Counted from the stretch's first letter, positions 7,033 through 17,693 are shown. The stretch: DNA of 44,331 nt from Candidatus Woesearchaeota archaeon (GCA_018302125.1 JAGWAC010000024.1:1-44331), one strand, 5' to 3'. The notes: a model not told the origin generated them from the sequence alone. Program-made: numbers and translations.

Positions 7033-8835
7033 ATGACTGATGTATATTTAGATGAAAAATTCATTGGAAAAATAGACAATGCAGATGAATTTATAAAAAA
7101 TATTAGAGAAGAAAGAAGAAGAGGAAAATTACCAAGCGCATTAAATATCTCTTACAACAAAATCTTCAAAGAAGTTTATGTTGAGATATCAAGAGAAAGA
7201 GCAGTCAGGCCTTTAATTATTGTTGAAAATGGAAATAGCAAATTAACAAATGAAATTTTAAAAGAATTAGATGAAAACAAATTAAACTGGAAAGATTTAA
7301 TTTCAAGAGGGGTAATTGAATATCTGGATGCTCTTGAAGAAGAATCTGCTTTAGTTGCTTTAAGAGAAGAAGATATTTCACCAGAGCATACTCATTTAGA
7401 GATTAGCCCTTCAATGATGCTTGGATTAACTACTTCTTTAGTTCCTTTTTCAAATTTTGGCCAGAGTTCAAGATTAAACAGGGGGAGCAAGACGCAGAAA
7501 CAGGCTTTAGGATTATATATTTCAAATTATCTTTTAAGAATGGATACTGATGTAAGCATATTGCAATATCCACAAGCCCCAATTGTAAGAACTGTTATGC
7601 ATGATATTTCTGGATATGAAAAACATCCTTCTGGACAAAATGTTGTTATTGCTGTAATGAGCTATGAAGGATACAACATGCAGGACTCTCTTGTAGTTAA
7701 TAAAGGAAGCATAGAGAGAGGATTGGCAAGATCATTTTATTTTAGACCATATGGTGCTGAAGAATTAAGATATTCTGGCGGATTAATTGACGAAGTTGGA
7801 ATTCCAGACAAAGAAGTCAAAGGCTATAGATCTGAAAAAGATTACAGATTATTAGAAGATGATGGGATTGTATTTCCAGAAGCTAAAGTAAAAACAGATG
7901 ATGTGATTATAGGAAAAACTTCACCACCGAGATTTTTAGGTGAACTAGAAGAATTCAGCATTGCTGCAAGCACAAGAAGAGAAAGTTCTGTAACTATAAA
8001 GCATGGCGAAGCTGGAACAGTTGACATGGTTGTTTTGACTGAAAATGAAGAAGGAAACAAATTAGTCCAGGTAAGATTAAGAGACCAGAGAATTCCTGAA
8101 GTCGGAGACAAATTTGCTTCTAGACATGGACAAAAAGGAGTTATTGGTTTATTAGTATCGCATTCAGACATGCCATTTACTGCATCTGGAATTACACCAG
8201 ACCTAATTTTTAGTCCACACTCTATTCCATCAAGAATGACTATTTCACATTTAATTGAAATATTAGGGGGAAAGGTGGGAGCTTTGTCAGGAAAATATAT
8301 TGATGGAACAATATTTGAAAGCCAGAGTGAAAAAGAACTAAGAAGTTATTTGAAAGAATTAGGTTTCAGAGAAAATGGAACAGAAAGAATGTACAATGGA
8401 ATAACTGGTGAAGAATTTAAAGTTGATATTTATATTGGGGATATGTATTATTTAAAATTAAAGCACATGGTTGCAAATAAATTACATTCAAGAGCATCAG
8501 GAAGAATCCAATTATTAACAAGACAGCCTATTGAAGGCAGAAGTAAGGGTGGAGGATTAAGATTAGGAGAGATGGAGAAAGACTGTTTTGTAGCTCATGG
8601 TGCATCCTTATTATTAAAAGAGAGATTTGATTCAGACAAAACAATAGTTCATATCTGCGAAAACTGCGGATTATTGGCAATAAGTGATAGTTACAGAAAC
8701 AGAAAATTCTGCACTATGTGCGGGAGCAATGTAACAATTACACCCATTGAAATTAGCTATGCTTTCAAATTATTAATAGATGAGTTAAAAGCATTATGTA
8801 TCTATCCTAGAATAAAATTAATCAGCAAATATTAA
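7033..8835 (+). CDS. rpoB1: DNA-directed RNA polymerase subunit B'
   Basis: GYNMQDSLVVNKGSIERG, GDKFASRHGQKGV, C-terminal zinc ribbon and RIQLLTRQPIEGRSKGGGLRLGEMEKDC. Confidence 0.95.
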   Translation: MTDVYLDEKFIGKIDNADEFIKNIREERRRGKLPSALNISYNKIFKEVYVEISRERAVRPLIIVENGNSKLTNEILKELDENKLNWKDLISRGVIEYLDALEEESALVALREEDISPEHTHLEISPSMMLGLTTSLVPFSNFGQSSRLNRGSKTQKQALGLYISNYLLRMDTDVSILQYPQAPIVRTVMHDISGYEKHPSGQNVVIAVMSYEGYNMQDSLVVNKGSIERGLARSFYFRPYGAEELRYSGGLIDEVGIPDKEVKGYRSEKDYRLLEDDGIVFPEAKVKTDDVIIGKTSPPRFLGELEEFSIAASTRRESSVTIKHGEAGTVDMVVLTENEEGNKLVQVRLRDQRIPEVGDKFASRHGQKGVIGLLVSHSDMPFTASGITPDLIFSPHSIPSRMTISHLIEILGGKVGALSGKYIDGTIFESQSEKELRSYLKELGFRENGTERMYNGITGEEFKVDIYIGDMYYLKLKHMVANKLHSRASGRIQLLTRQPIEGRSKGGGLRLGEMEKDCFVAHGASLLLKERFDSDKTIVHICENCGLLAISDSYRNRKFCTMCGSNVTITPIEISYAFKLLIDELKALCIYPRIKLISKY

Positions 8836-8836
8836 A

Positions 8837-11449
8837 ATGGAATATGTGTACAAAAAGGTAGGCAGCATTATTTTTGGTATGCTTAGTCCGGACAATATTA
8901 AAAAAATGGCAGCAACCAAATTAGTTACGCCAGAATTATATGACAAGGAAGGTTATCCAGTAGACGGCGGATTAATGGACACTCATCTGGGAATAATTGA
9001 TCCTGGCCTAAGATGCAAAACTTGTGCAGGAAAATTAAAAGAATGTCCCGGACATTTTGGATACATAGAACTTGCAAGACCAATTATTCATATTAAATAT
9101 GCTCCATTAATATTAAATGTTTTAAGAGGAACATGCAAAGTATGCTCAAGAGTTTTATTGGGTGATCAAGACATTGCAAAATATAAAGAAATACTTCCAA
9201 TAATTGAAGCTGAGAAAGGAGCAGAAGAAGCAAGAAGAAAATCAAAAGAAATTTTTTCATCTATCAAGAATACAAAGAAATGCCCTCATTGCGGCGAGAG
9301 GCAATATGTAATTAAAATTGAGAAACCAACTACTTTCTTTGAAAAAGACAAGAGATTAAGCCCTGTTGAAATAAGATTAAGATTAGAGAAGGTGCCAGAT
9401 TCTGATTTAGTATTACTTGGATTAAATCCTTATTATGCAAGACCTGAGTGGATAGTTTTAAATGTTTTAGCTATTCCGCCAGTAACAATCAGGCCTTCAA
9501 TTACATTAGAATCAGGAGAGAGAAGTGAGGATGATTTAACCCACAAGCTAGGAGATATTGTAAGAATTAACCAGAGATTATTTGAAAATATTAATGCGGG
9601 AGCTCCTGAAATTATTATTGAAGATTTATGGGATTTACTGCAATATCATATTACAACTTATTTTGACAACAGCACTGTTCAGGTGCCGCCTGCAAGACAC
9701 AGATCTGGACAAGTATTAAAAACATTAACTGAAAGAATCAAGAGCAAAGAAGGAAGATTCAGACATAATTTAGCTGGTAAAAGAGTTAATTTTGCCGCGA
9801 GAACTGTTGTATCTCCTGATACTGAGATTAAGTTTAATGAAGTTGGAATTCCAAAAATTGTTGCCATGGAATTGACTATTCCTGAGACTGTAACAGACTG
9901 GAATAAAGAATATTTGAAAAAATTGATTGAAAAGGGACCAACTATATATCCTGGTGCAAATTATATTGTAAGACCTGACGGAAAGAAAAAGAAAATTACA
10001 GAAGAAACAAAGCAGCAATTAATTGAAGAACTTGAAAATGGATATGTTGTTGAAAGACATTTGGTTGACAGTGATATTGCAATATTCAACAGACAGCCTT
10101 CTTTGCATAGGATGAGCATAATGTGCCACAAAATTAAAGTTCTAGGAGGAAAATCATTTAGATTAAACCCCTCAGTGTGCGAACCCTATAATGCTGATTT
10201 TGATGGTGATGAGATGAATTTACATGTTCCCCAAGGAGAGGAAGCAAGAGCAGAAGCTGATATTTTAATGCAAGTACAAACACAAATAATGAGTCCCACT
10301 CATGGAAAAAATATCATAGGGTGTGTTGAGGATTCTGTTTCTGGAGTTTACTTATTGACAAAAGACATGGAATTAACAAGAGAAGAAGCTTCACAATTAT
10401 TATTATCAATTGGTTTTGAAAATTTTGAATTTAAGAAAGAAAAAATAGGCGGCAAAGAAGTATTTAGCGCCTTGCTGCCAAAAGATTTTAATTACATTGG
10501 TTATGCAAAGAAATATACAAAATGCCCCCAATGCAGCGAAGGTATAAAACATAAATGTGAATTTGACACCTATGTTGTTGTAAAAAACGGCCAGTTACAA
10601 TGCGGTTTAATTGACAGCAATTCAATTGGTACTGAACACGGTGCATTGATAAGAGCATTGGTAATTAAATACGGCGAAGATGTTACAATAGATATCATAG
10701 GAAGAATTTTCAAATTAGGAATAAAGACTTTATTGAAAAGGGGATTTTCTACTGGCCTTGATGATACTGATTTACCTGAAGAATTAAAAGAAAAAATTGA
10801 AGATTTATTGCAAGAATCTGACGAAAAAGTTAGTGAATTTATTGACATGTACAAAAAAGACAAATTAGAAGCTTTGCCTGGAAAAACGATTGTGGAAACT
10901 CTGGAAGTTAGATTATTAGAAATTTTAAACAAAGTAAGAAACAAAATAGGCAATATTATTACTGAAAATTCATCTGCAGAAAATCCCTCAATTATTATGG
11001 CTGTATCAGGTGCTAAAGGTAATTTGTTAAACTTAGCCCAGATGGCAGCTTGTGTAGGTCAGCAGGCTTTAGGCGGAAAAAGAATTGAAAAAGGATACTT
11101 AAACAGAACATTGCCAATTTTCAAAGAAAATGATTTAGGGCCGGAGGCAAGAGGATTTATCAGAAATGGTTTCAAAGAAGGATTATTGCCTTATGAGTTT
11201 TTCTTCCACGCGATGACAGGAAGAGATGCTCTTATGGATACAGCATTAAGAACGCCTAAATCAGGTTATTTGTACAGAAGATTATCAAATGCATTGCAAG
11301 ACTTAAAAGTAGAATATGATGGAACAGTAAGAGATGCAAAGAAAGCTATTGTTCAATTCAAATATGGGGAGGACAATGTTGATGTCTCAAGAAGCGACAA
11401 TGGCAAAATAAATATCAGAAAAATAATTGATGATGTTACTGGCGAATAA
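8837..11449 (+). CDS. rpoA1: DNA-directed RNA polymerase subunit A'
   Basis: YNADFDGDEMNLHVPQ catalytic motif. Confidence 0.97.
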   Translation: MEYVYKKVGSIIFGMLSPDNIKKMAATKLVTPELYDKEGYPVDGGLMDTHLGIIDPGLRCKTCAGKLKECPGHFGYIELARPIIHIKYAPLILNVLRGTCKVCSRVLLGDQDIAKYKEILPIIEAEKGAEEARRKSKEIFSSIKNTKKCPHCGERQYVIKIEKPTTFFEKDKRLSPVEIRLRLEKVPDSDLVLLGLNPYYARPEWIVLNVLAIPPVTIRPSITLESGERSEDDLTHKLGDIVRINQRLFENINAGAPEIIIEDLWDLLQYHITTYFDNSTVQVPPARHRSGQVLKTLTERIKSKEGRFRHNLAGKRVNFAARTVVSPDTEIKFNEVGIPKIVAMELTIPETVTDWNKEYLKKLIEKGPTIYPGANYIVRPDGKKKKITEETKQQLIEELENGYVVERHLVDSDIAIFNRQPSLHRMSIMCHKIKVLGGKSFRLNPSVCEPYNADFDGDEMNLHVPQGEEARAEADILMQVQTQIMSPTHGKNIIGCVEDSVSGVYLLTKDMELTREEASQLLLSIGFENFEFKKEKIGGKEVFSALLPKDFNYIGYAKKYTKCPQCSEGIKHKCEFDTYVVVKNGQLQCGLIDSNSIGTEHGALIRALVIKYGEDVTIDIIGRIFKLGIKTLLKRGFSTGLDDTDLPEELKEKIEDLLQESDEKVSEFIDMYKKDKLEALPGKTIVETLEVRLLEILNKVRNKIGNIITENSSAENPSIIMAVSGAKGNLLNLAQMAACVGQQALGGKRIEKGYLNRTLPIFKENDLGPEARGFIRNGFKEGLLPYEFFFHAMTGRDALMDTALRTPKSGYLYRRLSNALQDLKVEYDGTVRDAKKAIVQFKYGEDNVDVSRSDNGKINIRKIIDDVTGE

Positions 11450-11482
11450 GCTTTTAGGAAAAGCTTAATCAAAAAAATAAAA

Positions 11483-14131
11483 ATGGAAGAACTTTACGAA
11501 AAATACAATGGAAAGATACCACAGAAAATTTTGGATGATGTAAAGAAAGAAATTTCTAAAATCAAAGTTACCAAAAAACAATTAGAATTAATCTTACAAA
11601 AAACAAAAGAAACTTATGAAAATTCTAAAATTCATCCCGGAGAAGCTATTGGCATTATTACAGCTGAAAGCTTTGGCGAACCAGGTACCCAAATGTCCGC
11701 ATCATATAGCAGTAAAATTATATTTAAATTAAAAGATAAAATAAGAATTATTGAGATTGGAAAATTTGTTGATTTATTAATGGAATTAAAAGGTTCTTTA
11801 GAATTAAATAATCATTCTGAAATTCTGCCTTTAAACGATTTAGAAATTTTTGTTCCAAGCTTAAACCAAGAAGAAAAAATAGAATGGAAGAGAGTTATAG
11901 AATGCAGCAGACATAAACACCAAAATAATATAATTAAAATAAAAACAAATTCTGGAAGAGAAATAACCTGTACAAATAACCATTCTTTTGTTACAAGAGC
12001 AAATAATTCTGTTGTTCCAATCAAAGGATCTGATTTAAAAATTGGAGACAGAATTCCTGTAATAAATAATTTCTTTTCTGATCATTATTTAAAAGATATA
12101 ACAATAAGTGAAAATATTGAAGGTAAAGAAATTACTATAAAAGAAGAAATTTTATATAAACCTGGTACCATAACAAAAGCAATTAGAAATAATATCGTTC
12201 TTGATGGTTTAAGTGGTTGGTATACTGGTGCTTATTTATCCGAGGGAGCGAATAATGGAAGTTCTGTTGGAATCTCAAATGTAGATGATAATTATAATCA
12301 GAAAGCTAAAAACTTTGCTATGAGTTTAGATATAGCTTATGTTGACAGAAGATGTCAAGACGAATATTGGCCAGGAAGAATGTTATTTATTTATTCTACT
12401 CCTTTAGCTAAATTTATTGAAAACACTTGTGGGACTGGTTCAGATTTTAAAAAAGTTCCTCAGTTTGCTTATTCTGCATCAGATGAATTTATCTCTGGAT
12501 TATTAAAAGGATATTTTGACGGAGATGGAAATTTCCATGTTGACAGAGATTTAATCAGAGCAAGCTCAAATTCAAAAGAATTAATTGATGGAGTTGCATT
12601 ATTGTTATCTAGATTCAAGATATTTTCTTATAAATCTAAAGATAAAAAGGGACAATACTGGTTATTAATACCTTATAAATATGCCCCACAATATTTAGCA
12701 CATATAGGAACTGACATTGAATATAAAAGGAAAGATTTAGAAATATTAGCTGAAAGAGCAAAGAAATTCTGGAATGAGAAATCACAAGATTATACTGACA
12801 TGATTTCTGGATTTGGAAATATTCTAGTTGATATATCCAAAAGATTAGGATTAATGACTGGGTATGTAAATAGTGCAACTAAAAGACAAAAAATAGGAAG
12901 AACTGCATTATTCAGGCATATTAAAAATTTTGAACAAATTGCTAAAAAAGAAAATATTGACATCTCTGCAGAATTAACAATTTTAAACAGAATGTTTAAT
13001 TCTGATGTTATATGGGATGAAATTATAGATATAGAAAAAGTAGATTATGAATATGAATATGTTTATGATTTATCAGTTCCTGGATTAGAAACTTTTACAA
13101 CTTTTGACGGAATAATTACACATAATACTTTAAATGTATTCCACTTTGCTGGAGTAGCTGAGGTTAGCGTAAGCTTGGGTTTACCAAGAATTATAGAATT
13201 ATTTGATGCTAGAAAAGTAATAAAGACACCAAGAATGGAGATTTATCTTAAAGCTCCTTTTAACAAAGATCCTGCAAAAGTAAGGAAAATAGCTTCAAAA
13301 ATAAAACAAGTAAGCTTGAGGGAAGTTGCAACTCATATTGCAATTGACCTTTCAAAATTAGAGATAAATATTTTCATAAATAGAAAAAAATTAAGAGATT
13401 TAGGCATTAATGATGATCAATTATTAAAAAATGTAACAGAAAGCATGAAAAATTTAAGCGTAAGATTAAATGAAGACAAGTTAATCATAAAGCCAAAATC
13501 AGAAGAAAATGAACTTCAAAGTTTATATAAATTAAAAGAAAAATTAAAGAGCGTGCATATCTCTGGAATTGAGGATATTGAACAAGTTTTACCTGTCAAA
13601 GAAAATAATGAATTTATGATCATTACATCGGGCACAAACTTAAAAGAAGTTTTAGAAATCAAGGAAGTTGATGGAACAAAAACAAATTCTAATGATATTT
13701 TTGAAATTTTTAAAGTGTTAGGAATAGAAGCAGCAAGACAAGCTATTATCAATGAAACAATGAAGATTTATGAAGACCAAGGTTTAGATGTTGATGTTAG
13801 ACATATGATGTTCATGGCTGATGTAATCACAAATTCAGGAAAAATAAAAGGAATTACAAGAAGCGGAATTACAGGTGATAAAGAAAGCGTATTGGCAAGA
13901 GCTTCTTTTGAGACCCCTATAAAGCATATTGTAAATGCGAGCTTAGTAGGAGAAGAAGACAAATTGAATTCTGTAATTGAAAATGTCATGTTAAACCAAC
14001 CTGTTCCTTTAGGAACTGGGTTGCCTGATTTAGTTTTAAAAGTAAGCGGGATTAATATAGATCAAAAAGAAGATAAACCTGAGAAAAAAACAAAGGAAGA
14101 GAAAAAAGGAAAAACTAAGGAAGAAAAATGA
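11483..14131 (+). CDS. rpoA2: DNA-directed RNA polymerase subunit A'' interrupted by an intein
   Basis: Extein GEAIGIITAESFGEPGTQM | intein | TLNVFHFAGVAEVSVSLGLPRIIELFDARK. Confidence 0.95.
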   Translation: MEELYEKYNGKIPQKILDDVKKEISKIKVTKKQLELILQKTKETYENSKIHPGEAIGIITAESFGEPGTQMSASYSSKIIFKLKDKIRIIEIGKFVDLLMELKGSLELNNHSEILPLNDLEIFVPSLNQEEKIEWKRVIECSRHKHQNNIIKIKTNSGREITCTNNHSFVTRANNSVVPIKGSDLKIGDRIPVINNFFSDHYLKDITISENIEGKEITIKEEILYKPGTITKAIRNNIVLDGLSGWYTGAYLSEGANNGSSVGISNVDDNYNQKAKNFAMSLDIAYVDRRCQDEYWPGRMLFIYSTPLAKFIENTCGTGSDFKKVPQFAYSASDEFISGLLKGYFDGDGNFHVDRDLIRASSNSKELIDGVALLLSRFKIFSYKSKDKKGQYWLLIPYKYAPQYLAHIGTDIEYKRKDLEILAERAKKFWNEKSQDYTDMISGFGNILVDISKRLGLMTGYVNSATKRQKIGRTALFRHIKNFEQIAKKENIDISAELTILNRMFNSDVIWDEIIDIEKVDYEYEYVYDLSVPGLETFTTFDGIITHNTLNVFHFAGVAEVSVSLGLPRIIELFDARKVIKTPRMEIYLKAPFNKDPAKVRKIASKIKQVSLREVATHIAIDLSKLEINIFINRKKLRDLGINDDQLLKNVTESMKNLSVRLNEDKLIIKPKSEENELQSLYKLKEKLKSVHISGIEDIEQVLPVKENNEFMIITSGTNLKEVLEIKEVDGTKTNSNDIFEIFKVLGIEAARQAIINETMKIYEDQGLDVDVRHMMFMADVITNSGKIKGITRSGITGDKESVLARASFETPIKHIVNASLVGEEDKLNSVIENVMLNQPVPLGTGLPDLVLKVSGINIDQKEDKPEKKTKEEKKGKTKEEK
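11696..13126 (+). other. RpoA'' intein, 477 aa, with LAGLIDADG homing endonuclease domain
   Basis: Starts S(ASYSS...), ends VYDLSVPGLETFTTFDGIITHN before Thr +1; motifs LSGWYTGAYLSEG and LLKGYFDGDG. Confidence 0.93.
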
Positions 14132-14379
14132 GTGTAGAACAATTAAAAAAATCATTGAAAGAAGATAAATTAGTTTATGGATTTAGAAGCACATTATTGG
14201 GTTTAAAAAACGGAAAAATATTAAAAATATTTCTTGCAAAAAACTGCCCCCAAGAATTCAAAGATAAATTAAAAAACTACAATGTAGATGTAATTGAATT
14301 AAATGACCCTAACAAGGAGATTTCATTAATCTGTAAAAAGAAATTTTCTGTTAACATTGTAAGCGCTGTGAAAAAATAA
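14128..14379 (+). CDS. rpl30e: ribosomal protein L30e-like
   Basis: Size, sequence (LVYGFRSTLLGLKNGKILKIFLAKNCP) and conserved position after rpoA2. Confidence 0.85.
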   Translation: MSVEQLKKSLKEDKLVYGFRSTLLGLKNGKILKIFLAKNCPQEFKDKLKNYNVDVIELNDPNKEISLICKKKFSVNIVSAVKK

Positions 14380-14786
14380 TGAAGTTAGACATAACAACAA
14401 TTGGTTACATAACAACCTTTGAGGGTGTAATAAAAATTAATGTAAAAGAGTGTTTTTTTAACAAAAACAAGCAACTAGTTTTTATAGTTAAAGAGGGACA
14501 GGGTAAAAAAGCTGTTGGAAAAAATGGGATGAATATCAGAAAGATGGAAAGACTTTTGAATAAAAAAATAAAAATCATTGAATTTAGTGAAAAACCAGAG
14601 GAATTTGTAAAGAACATTATTTCTCCCCTGAAAAGCCCTGAAATCAAACTGCAAGATGATGTTTTAACAATAAAAACAGATTCAACGCAGCTAAAGGCTT
14701 TATTGCTTGGAAGGGAAAAATTGAATTTAAAAGAAATACAGAACATAGTTGAAAAATATTTTCCAGTCAAGGTTGTTATTGACTAA
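14379..14786 (+). CDS. nusA: NusA-like KH-domain transcription factor
   Basis: KAVGKNGMNIRKMERLLNKKIKIIEF KH motif; conserved synteny. Confidence 0.88.
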   Translation: MKLDITTIGYITTFEGVIKINVKECFFNKNKQLVFIVKEGQGKKAVGKNGMNIRKMERLLNKKIKIIEFSEKPEEFVKNIISPLKSPEIKLQDDVLTIKTDSTQLKALLLGREKLNLKEIQNIVEKYFPVKVVID

Positions 14787-14834
14787 ATTAAAGCAAAAAT
14801 TTATAAATTAATATTTGAGAAAAAGCTTAAGAAA

Positions 14835-15272
14835 ATGAGCAAGAAATCAAAGGGTTCAGGATCTGGAAAGAAATTAAAGGAAAGAAGGAAGAAGTATAGA
14901 TGGAACAATAAATGGTTTACAAGAAGAGCGCTAAACTTGAAGAAAAAATCAGACCCATTGGAAGGATCTCCGCAGGCAAAGGCCATTGTTCTTGAAAAAA
15001 GACAGGTAGAAGCAAAGCAGCCGAACTCTGCTATGAGAAAGGCTGTAAAATGCCAGCTTACTAAAAATGGAAGACAGATCACTGCTTTTGTTCCTGGTTA
15101 TAATGCAATTAAGTTTATTGATGAACATGATGAAGTAATTATTGAATGCATTGGCGGAATAATGGGCAAAGCCAAGGGTGATATTCCTGGAATTAGATGG
15201 AAGGTTTCTAAAGTAAATGATCAGTGCTTGAATGCTTTAGTTAAAGGAAGAATAGAAAAAGGTAGAAGATAA
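14835..15272 (+). CDS. rps12: 30S ribosomal protein S12 (uS12)
   Basis: [28 protein letters not shown]. Confidence 0.97.
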   Translation: MSKKSKGSGSGKKLKERRKKYRWNNKWFTRRALNLKKKSDPLEGSPQAKAIVLEKRQVEAKQPNSAMRKAVKCQLTKNGRQITAFVPGYNAIKFIDEHDEVIIECIGGIMGKAKGDIPGIRWKVSKVNDQCLNALVKGRIEKGRR

Positions 15273-15275
15273 AAC

Positions 15276-15875
15276 ATGGATAGAATTCTTTTATTCAATA
15301 AATGGGATACATCAGGTATAACAATTAATGATCCTGCTTTAAGAGAATATATAAATTTGAAACCAATTTTTGTTCCTAGAACTGGCGGAAGAAATGTCAA
15401 GATTAAATTTCACAAAAGCAAAAATAATATTGTTGAAAGATTAATGAACAAATTAATGGTTCCTGGACACAGAGGTAAAGAGCATAGATTAACTTCCGGA
15501 GTATGCACTGGCAAGAGTTTAACAGTTTATAGAATAATAAAGGAAGCTTTAGAAATTATTGAGAAACAAACAAAAGAAAATCCTGTTAAGATCTTAGTTA
15601 AAGCTGTAGAAAATGCAGCACCAAGAGAAGAAATTACTTCTATTGAATATGGTGGTGCAAGATACCCGCAATCTGTTGACTGTTCACCACAAAGAAGAGT
15701 TGATATTGCCTTGAAAATAATGGCCCAAGGATCTTATGCCCAATCTTTCAGGGGAAAGAGAAGGGCTGCAGAATGTCTTGCTGATGAAATTATAAAAGCT
15801 TACAATATTGACAACAAGTCAGCAGCTATTGCTAAAAAATTAGAATTAGAAAGACAAGCAGAAGCTAGCAGATAG
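15276..15875 (+). CDS. rps7: 30S ribosomal protein S7 (uS7)
   Basis: VENAAPREEITSIEYGGARYPQSVDCSPQRRVDIAL. Confidence 0.97.
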   Translation: MDRILLFNKWDTSGITINDPALREYINLKPIFVPRTGGRNVKIKFHKSKNNIVERLMNKLMVPGHRGKEHRLTSGVCTGKSLTVYRIIKEALEIIEKQTKENPVKILVKAVENAAPREEITSIEYGGARYPQSVDCSPQRRVDIALKIMAQGSYAQSFRGKRRAAECLADEIIKAYNIDNKSAAIAKKLELERQAEASR

Positions 15876-15887
15876 AATTTTAAAATT

Positions 15888-16215
15888 ACTTATATGCTGC
15901 TATCCACATTGAGTAAAAACTACCAACTAATAAAATAATACTTATTATATAATAAAGTGTTCTATTTTTTCGGGTTATAATTTGTACTAAATGATTTTGC
16001 AATTGATTTAAAATAAGCAAGTTGAGCAACCGCAAGAAATTTATTACTCATAATTGAAATAATAGCTAAAATTGATATAATACTCCCAATAATAAATAAT
16101 CTGAAATCCTTATTATTTTGGTGGTTTTCACCTTTTTAAAAGTATCTTTCAAAATAGCCTCTTCAAAAGCTTGAATTTTTTCATAAACATTTAGTGTTAT
16201 TTTATGTAAGTTATG
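15888..16215 (-). pseudogene. possible frameshifted two-TM membrane protein remnant
   Basis: Minus-strand pieces in different frames: ...VYEKIQAFEEAILKDTFKK / ENHQNNKDFRLFIIGSIISILAIISIMSNKFLAVAQLAYFKSIAKSFSTNYNPKK / TLYYIISIILLVGSFYSMWIAAYK; breaks at A-runs. Confidence 0.4.
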
Positions 16216-16276
16216 ATATTTGAGATGTTTTAAATAAAAAGAAAGAAATATAAACTAAAGTAAATATCAATTAACT

Positions 16277-16825
16277 ATGGTAAATATATTTAAACTTAAG
16301 TTAACAATTCTCCAGCAGGAAATTTTAAGACTTTTATTTATAAAGACTGGTGTATCACTTAATCAGAGGCAAATAGCAAAATTCTTGGCAGTTACACAAC
16401 CAGCAGTTATGAAAGCCCTGCCAAATTTAGGAAAAAAAGGTTTAATAAAAATACAACAAGATAAAGAAACTAAGAGATGGTCAATAGAATTAGATAGAAA
16501 TAATCATAAAGTTATGCAACTAAAAAGAGTAGATAATTTAAAACAAGTTTATGAATCTGGATTAGCTGATTTTCTTGAAAAAGAATTTGCAGGAGCCACA
16601 ATTATTTTATTTGGAAGCTATTCAAGAGGAGAGGATATAATCAATTCAGATATAGATATTGCTGTTATTGGCAGGAAAGATAAACTAATTGACTTAACAT
16701 ATTATGAAAAAACTTTAGATAGAAAGATTAATATAAATTTTTATGGTTCGTTCAAAAGCATTCATAAGCATTTAAAAGAGAACTTGTGCAACGGAATTAT
16801 ACTTATAGGGGGATTTGAGTTGTGA
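16277..16825 (+). CDS. HTH + MNT-family nucleotidyltransferase
   Basis: N-terminal winged helix (LNQRQIAKFLAVTQPAVMKALPNL) and GSYSRGEDIINSDIDIAVIG NTase motif. Confidence 0.85.
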   Translation: MVNIFKLKLTILQQEILRLLFIKTGVSLNQRQIAKFLAVTQPAVMKALPNLGKKGLIKIQQDKETKRWSIELDRNNHKVMQLKRVDNLKQVYESGLADFLEKEFAGATIILFGSYSRGEDIINSDIDIAVIGRKDKLIDLTYYEKTLDRKININFYGSFKSIHKHLKENLCNGIILIGGFEL

Positions 16826-17289
16826 AAGCAATAAAAAAATTTGATGAGTTTTTAAAAGAAAAAATAGTCAAAAAGCAAAGCACTGACAAATCAAGAGCAG
16901 AGTTTCTGATTCAAGAATCTGAAAACAGTTATATTAATTTATTGGAGAAAATACAAAAAATAAAGATAAGCGATATTAATGCTAATGATTTTGTAAAGTC
17001 ATGCTATGACATACTGATGGAGTTGATAAGAGCAAAGATGCTTTTAAATGGTTACAACGCGTCTGGTATCGGAGCACATGAAGCCGAAATATCTTATATG
17101 AGAGTTCTTGAATTTGATGAGAATGATGTCCAATTTACTGATCAGATTAGATTTTTTAGGAACGGAATGCTCTATTATGGAACAATCTTAGATAAAGATT
17201 ATGCAGAAAAAGTTATTGAATTTACAAAAAAGATATATAAAAATTTAACAAATAAAATTAAGGACAAAACAAGCCAAGCGGGTAAATAA
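16822..17289 (+). CDS. HEPN-domain protein, partner of upstream MNT
   Basis: 4-nt overlap (GTGA) with MNT gene; all-helical; motif IRFFRNGMLYYG. Confidence 0.7.
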   Translation: MKAIKKFDEFLKEKIVKKQSTDKSRAEFLIQESENSYINLLEKIQKIKISDINANDFVKSCYDILMELIRAKMLLNGYNASGIGAHEAEISYMRVLEFDENDVQFTDQIRFFRNGMLYYGTILDKDYAEKVIEFTKKIYKNLTNKIKDKTSQAGK

Positions 17290-17386
17290 TAATTTTGTCT
17301 TTTGTTTATTTGACTGAATTTTAAGATTATGGACTTCTGAGAAAACAAAACTTTTTAATGTTAAGGAATATAGTAAAAATTAAGAG

Positions 17387-17596
17387 GTGATTGTTATGAA
17401 ACAAAATTTAGGCAAGGTAGACAGAATTTTACGATTTTTTCTTGCATTTTGGTGGCTGGGTTCTTTTGCCCCGAATTATCAAATAGCATGGGTAAATTGG
17501 ATAATCTTCTTTGTTGGCTGGATTGCTTTAATTGAAAGTTTTGCTGGCTGGTGTTTATTGCACGACTGGTTTAAGATTAACAATAAAAATCAGTAA
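17387..17596 (+). CDS. small membrane protein, DUF2892/YgaP-like
   Basis: NLGKVDRILRFFLAFWWLGS...GWIALIESFAGWCLLHDWF. Confidence 0.7.
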   Translation: MIVMKQNLGKVDRILRFFLAFWWLGSFAPNYQIAWVNWIIFFVGWIALIESFAGWCLLHDWFKINNKNQ

Positions 17597-17693
17597 AAAT
17601 ATATTTAAAAATGTTATTCAAAAAAGACAATAAATTAGGTTGGTAATTATTTTTTGAATAAAGTATTTAAATCTTGCAAAGCATAGAAATAGT

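Noticed and set aside
5553-8835. rpoB split into two ORFs as a frameshift or pseudogene
   Set aside because: The B''/B' split with separate start codon is a well-known arrangement in many archaea.
9679-10018. Antisense ORFs inside rpo, EF-2, thermosome and synthetase genes listed in the ORF track
   Set aside because: They lie opposite strongly conserved genes and are low-complexity or hydrophobic by composition; no independent coding evidence.
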